From Pegea sp. RAD2-039 (lineage: Eukaryota > Chordata > Thaliacea > Salpida > Salpidae): DNA of 64,000 nucleotides. A program made the translations under genes and the position numbers. The stretch is from positions 1-64,000 of the forward strand of contig JAQGEQ010000091.1 of the NCBI GenBank assembly GCA_034620365.1. The letters run 5' to 3'. Below the pieces are notes generated by a model, which worked only from the letters and a program-made list of their open reading frames with translations, made no database searches and was not told where the DNA came from. This document shows, one piece after another, positions 61,744 through 64,000 of the stretch (its first letter is position 1; the number at the start of each line of letters is the position of its first letter).

Positions 61744-62976
61744 ATGGAATGTGAGGATGAAAAGATTTCTAGAAATACATCTGAAGTAACATCTGATAGG
61801 TAATTAAGATTACAAAATTTTTTGCTATAATAAAATATAAGTTAATATATATTAGTATTGATTTCATGTTATTAACCTGATAAACTTTTAAATAATTTCA
61901 TTTGAATTTGGAATAATTTATTTAATTTTTTATCATATAACATTTTTATTAAAAAAATAGTTTTCTTTGACCTATAAACTAATAAAATAATGTATTTTGA
62001 TATTGCAAAATTAAGTTGTTCTATTCAAAAACTATCAGTTTATTTGTTATAATTTCAAATATTTTTTTATATTTTTCTTTTTTCATAAATACTTTTTAGA
62101 GAAACTAAATGAAACTAATTTTTTCTTTCACTCATTTTTTCTTGACAAAAACCAACTTGTTGATATTAAAATCTTGCCAAAAAGCTGCAGTATTGAAAAA
62201 CTTTTTTGCATTATTTTATTTTTCATGTAGTTTTTTATTCCTCTGTTAATTTTATTTTATAATATAAATTTTATATTTTATACATAAATAATATTTGAAT
62301 CATTAGGTTAACAATAACAAAAAATTGTTTAGTTCTTTTTTCTAATTTATATATTCAATTAAAGAGCTTTAGGTCTTTGAATTTATACTTTTCACAGACA
62401 ATTAGAAGCAGGAACTTCCTCATCTTTAACATTAGCCACTGTATCCTCAAGTCCAGGTAATGACCTGGCTAGTTTATTTGAATGTCCAGTCTGTTTTGAC
62501 TATGTCCTTCCACCAATTTTACAATGTCAAAGTGGTCACTTAGTTTGTGCCAATTGTAGACCTAAGTTAACTTGTTGTCCGACTTGTCGAGGAACTTTAG
62601 GCAACATTAGAAATCTTGGAATGGAAAAGGTGACCAAAGATTTTATTACAAAATCAGATTAAATGTTTTGTTTCTTAATTCTAGCTGTTAAACATTAGCT
62701 TTTTTCAATTATAATCAGGAAATTCTTGAAATTAATTTCAAAACTTTTTTTGTAACTTGTTTATAGGTAGCAACTACTATTGATTTTCCATGCAAATATG
62801 CTTCATCAGGTTGTGAAGTAACGTTGAGATATCTACAAAAACAGACTCATGAAGATGTTTGTGAGTTCCGACCATATTCTTGCCCTTGTCCAGGTGCTTC
62901 TTGTAAATGGCAAGGCTCATTAGACGCTGTCATGCCCCATTTGATGACAGCACATAAATCAATTACCAACTTACAG
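61744..62976 (+). CDS. SIAH1: SIAH-type RING E3 ubiquitin ligase, 5' three exons (continues beyond window)
   Basis: Exons: 61744-61799, 62398-62629, 62767-62976; the frame stays open into a donor at 62977 and the rest lies beyond the window. A low-complexity Ser/Thr N-terminus is followed by the C3HC4 RING ([35 protein letters not shown]). The two SIAH zinc fingers then start ([47 protein letters not shown]). SIAH proteins target substrates for proteasomal degradation through a C-terminal substrate-binding domain, which is not in the window. The region 62977-64000 is an intron of at least 1 kb. Orthology to SIAH1 versus SIAH2 is not resolvable. Confidence 0.95.
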
Positions 62977-64000
62977 GTACTTCGCAATTAAACTTTTTAC
63001 TTAAATGTAAACTTACATCTGTGAAAGTTTAGACATTCAAACATATTTAACTCTAAATTTACTTTAAATAGTTTTGAAAAAGTTTTTGAATTTATTATTA
63101 AATAATTTTTATTACTACATGATTATTCAGATATTTAAAAGAGGCTACCAATATTTTTTCATTCAACACTTACTTTTTATCTTTTGACATAATTTATTTG
63201 TTTAAAATTAGATTCAAAGCTATCATTGTTACTTCATCAAGTTTTAAGTAAACAGAAAACCATCTATTGCTTATTTTCTTTAGCATCTTATTCTAAATCT
63301 ATAAGTATTATTTGATATACAAATTATTTGTTGGAATTTTGCAGAATATTTATTTCATTTAAAAACTTGCTATTTGTAAATTCTTAAAACTAAAATTGTT
63401 TTTGATTTTTTGTTAAACTTTAAACTTTTCATTTTATTATTTCAAAGAAAATGATTGTAATTTTAATGAAACCAAATAAATAAACTTTCTGATTGTAATT
63501 TAGCTGAAGTTAAAACTTTTTTCTTAAAGTATATAATGTTTTGAGTATGAAACAATTGAACTTTTTAACTCACCACTAGATTTTATCAATTTAATTTACT
63601 TTAATTTCTAGTCAGTCATTAGAGTAACATTTTTCATATATTTTACTCTAGGCTAAAACATACTAACTAAAAGTTATTACAAATTCAGATAGATAAAAAA
63701 TATGTTATGACTTGAAAGAATGCAAGTAAAATATTTGTGTTTTATTATTCCAAACAAATCTATATTTTGAAAAATAATTTAGAAACAAATTTATCTGATC
63801 CAGAAAACTACCCTAGAGTTTTTAAATATTCAAAAGGATGTAATTTAGCTACTAACTAAAGTTTTAATAAACTTCATTATTTGTTTTTAAGTGATAAACG
63901 CAAGACCTATACAACTTGTAGAGTATTTTTATGAGTCATTCATAGCTTCAACATTGTACAAAGCTTATTCTAATTAAAATTTCATTCAATCAAATGAGTC

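Overview
The window is nuclear DNA of an invertebrate animal. It is strongly AT-rich, its genes are broken by GT-AG introns (many only 47-75 bp), and it carries metazoan genes: SART1, prefoldin 4, an hnRNP A/B-D protein, BBS5, SAE1, MGRN1, CPSF4 and SIAH. BBS5 implies ciliated cells. Very short introns, repeated TGACGTCA and TCACGTGA palindromes, a splice acceptor 13-35 nt upstream of several single-exon genes (as in spliced-leader trans-splicing) and a tRNA-derived SINE family would all suit a tunicate, but this is inference; no marker gene fixes the phylum.

Layout. 1-10.3 kb: two tandem serpin genes on the minus strand. The upstream one is cut by the window start, the other is complete with six exons. 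They lie in a duplicated block of about 1.86 kb that also carries a Ty3/gypsy-type integrase remnant. 10.6-11.3 kb: a broken LINE-like element with a frameshifted PHD-like zinc finger. 12.9-16.7 kb (+): SART1, 11 exons, with a SINE in intron 2. 19.6-24.7 kb (+): a granulin gene of nine almost identical 228-bp repeats, prefoldin subunit 4, a second diverged single-domain granulin gene, and a decayed second copy of prefoldin 4. The pair granulin + PFDN4 was therefore duplicated as a block. 25.1-28.9 kb (-): an hnRNP A/B-D gene with an intron in its 3' UTR and a perfect NRF1-type palindrome upstream. 29-34.3 kb: no recognisable gene. 34.9-36.9 kb (+): BBS5, with an apparent +1 frameshift in exon 7. 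38.7-39.8 kb (+): a small divergent pseudokinase. 42.0-43.0 kb (+): SAE1, single exon. 43.6-52.7 kb (-): MGRN1, 15 exons, with a TPR-like gene nested on the opposite strand in its largest intron. 55.6-57.2 kb (+): CPSF4, 8 exons, five CCCH fingers, an extra Cys-rich insert and a terminal zinc knuckle. 58.0-60.0 kb: LINE fragments and a SINE. 61.7 kb to the end (+): the first three exons of SIAH.

The genes do not form one pathway. SART1, the hnRNP and CPSF4 act in mRNA splicing and processing; SAE1, MGRN1 and SIAH act in ubiquitin or SUMO conjugation; prefoldin 4 is a chaperone subunit; BBS5 serves ciliary trafficking; serpin and granulins are secreted. Exon borders were worked out by hand from reading frame, splice dinucleotides and remembered family sequences. 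They should be right to a base or two where phases close, and are marked where ambiguous.
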